NCBI GenBank assembly: GCA_017458975.1
Contig: JAFSZK010000068.1
Location: 1-36,951 of the forward strand
Length of the DNA: 36,951 nt
Reading direction: 5' to 3'
DNA from: Eubacterium sp.
Lineage (GTDB): Bacteria; Bacillota; Clostridia; Oscillospirales; Acutalibacteraceae
Positions within the stretch are counted from its first letter, which is position 1; every line of letters begins with the position of its first letter. Below, piece after piece: positions 36,311 to 36,951 of this stretch. Under the pieces are notes generated by a model. It ran no database searches. It was not told the origin of the DNA and saw only the letters and a list, made by a program, of their open reading frames with translations. The translations under genes and the position numbers were made by a program.

Positions 36311-36951
36311 TTAATCGTCAATAGTAAATGTATTAATTCCCGCTCTTTCAATAAGCGTTTTGGTCTTTTTAACATCGGTTGTTACCGTAATAAAATATGC
36401 CTGATTTTTCTTAAGCTTCGGGAATTTTGAGATATTGTACTTAATTCCCGCGGCGTTAACGTTTCCCGATTCGGGCTCATAACCCGTAACCTTAACGTCA
36501 ACCTCCTCAAGAAGCTTTACGTTTTTAAGGTCGTTTTCAAGCCTTTTTGAAATAATCTCAAAGCCGTCGGCACGGTCCTTACTAACCGCTTTCGGAAGCT
36601 CGCAGCCTCCGAGTATAAATACGCTTACTCCGTAATTTGAAAGCTCGGTTACAATATCCTTAATATAGCTGTAAACAGAGTCATTATTCGGGTCAAGATA
36701 AGTATTGCCGTCGTCGTCCTTATAGATTTTTCCGTCCTTCCTTATTGCAAGGTCGGGATTAAGGGACGGAACTATAGAGTCCTTATAACAGCATATTCTT
36801 GCAACGGGTAAAATACCGTTATCAAGCAGCTCCTGAATTGACTCCTTAGGCTTGCTTGCGGGAGTCGAAAGCGCTCCGTAGGTTTCAATAAGCGCAAGGG
36901 AGGAGGCATAGCCGACGGTACCGTCGCTTATTTTTTCGTGAAAGGTTATCG
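36311..36951 (-). CDS. Putative glycosyl hydrolase-like protein (DUF4015 type), C-terminal part
   Basis: The gene enters from the right edge; 213 codons are present, stop at 36311-36313. The segment ILPVARICCYKDSIVPSLNP, followed by a predicted KDGKIYKDDDGNTYLDPNND and SVYSYIKDIVTELSNYGV, has the pattern of the DUF4015 TIM-barrel glycosidase-like family (VARIVVFKD..., WLDP, YI.DIA.E....G). The following strand, where family members usually have FDEIQFDYIRFP with the acidic catalytic residues, reads SVFILGGCELP here, so the usual site appears missing. The C-terminal 80 residues (ISKRLENDLKN ... TLIERAGINTFTIDD) add a further alpha/beta region. Family call moderate. Confidence 0.6.
   Translation of the reverse strand, partial: ITFHEKISDGTVGYASSLALIETYGALSTPASKPKESIQELLDNGILPVARICCYKDSIVPSLNPDLAIRKDGKIYKDDDGNTYLDPNNDSVYSYIKDIVTELSNYGVSVFILGGCELPKAVSKDRADGFEIISKRLENDLKNVKLLEEVDVKVTGYEPESGNVNAAGIKYNISKFPKLKKNQAYFITVTTDVKKTKTLIERAGINTFTIDD

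Overview
The window looks like a chromosomal segment of a low- to mid-GC anaerobic Firmicute, most likely class Clostridia and perhaps an Oscillospirales/Ruminococcaceae-type gut or rumen bacterium. The reasons are the DnaD-DnaI primosome pair, the rpsF-ssb-rpsR operon, YmdB, ferredoxin-linked 2-keto-acid oxidoreductase genes, strong Shine-Dalgarno sites and many consensus sigma-A promoters with 17-bp spacers. The genus assignment is inference. No phage, IS element or CRISPR array was seen. Both window edges cut genes.

Layout. 1-4570: edge of a family-2 glycosyltransferase (minus), then a tightly overlapping plus-strand run ymdB, orphan solute-binding lipoprotein, recG, closed by a bidirectional terminator. 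4572-11767 (minus): membrane acyltransferase; an ECF sigma factor with a membrane-anchored beta-propeller protein; and an operon dnaD, dnaI, GT39-like membrane glycosyltransferase. 11841-12409: tRNA-Gly(GCC) followed by a nearly identical tandem repeat of about 157 bp separated by terminators. 12410-14895: small membrane protein, family-4 uracil-DNA glycosylase, pduL-type phosphotransacylase and a secreted fibronectin-III protein. 15030-23859: three GPH-type sugar/cation symporter homologues, a membrane-anchored unknown, a YdcF-like protein, a metallophosphoesterase, a short-chain dehydrogenase and a divergent TetR regulator. 23887-32686 (minus): ACMSD-like amidohydrolase, sodium:solute symporter, ACT-domain protein, PaaK-type aryl-CoA ligase, IorB, IorA and a second acyl-CoA ligase. 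32871-36951 (minus): rpsF-ssb-rpsR, mgtE, and two cell-envelope genes, the last cut by the window.

Main discovery candidate. Between iorB and paaK lies a consensus promoter, then a leader that encodes a 22-codon peptide with its own ribosome-binding site, six Phe codons and one Trp codon in its second half, then an intrinsic terminator and a possible antiterminator, just before paaK. This has the anatomy of a ribosome-mediated attenuator. If it responds to uncharged tRNA-Phe, the PaaK/IorAB cluster would be switched on by aromatic amino-acid shortage. That suggests it runs in the biosynthetic direction: arylacetate to aryl-acetyl-CoA to arylpyruvate to Phe/Trp, rather than amino-acid breakdown. 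A shared motif (CTTTARCGCT) sits in the 5' regions of paaK, of the second ligase and of the sodium:solute symporter. This hints that the symporter belongs to the same regulon and may import the aryl acid.

Other unusual items: the ECF sigma/beta-propeller pair (a candidate anti-sigma with an extracellular propeller), the tRNA-linked tandem repeat, a long hairpin between the symporter and the ACT gene, and inverted repeat elements flanking mgtE.
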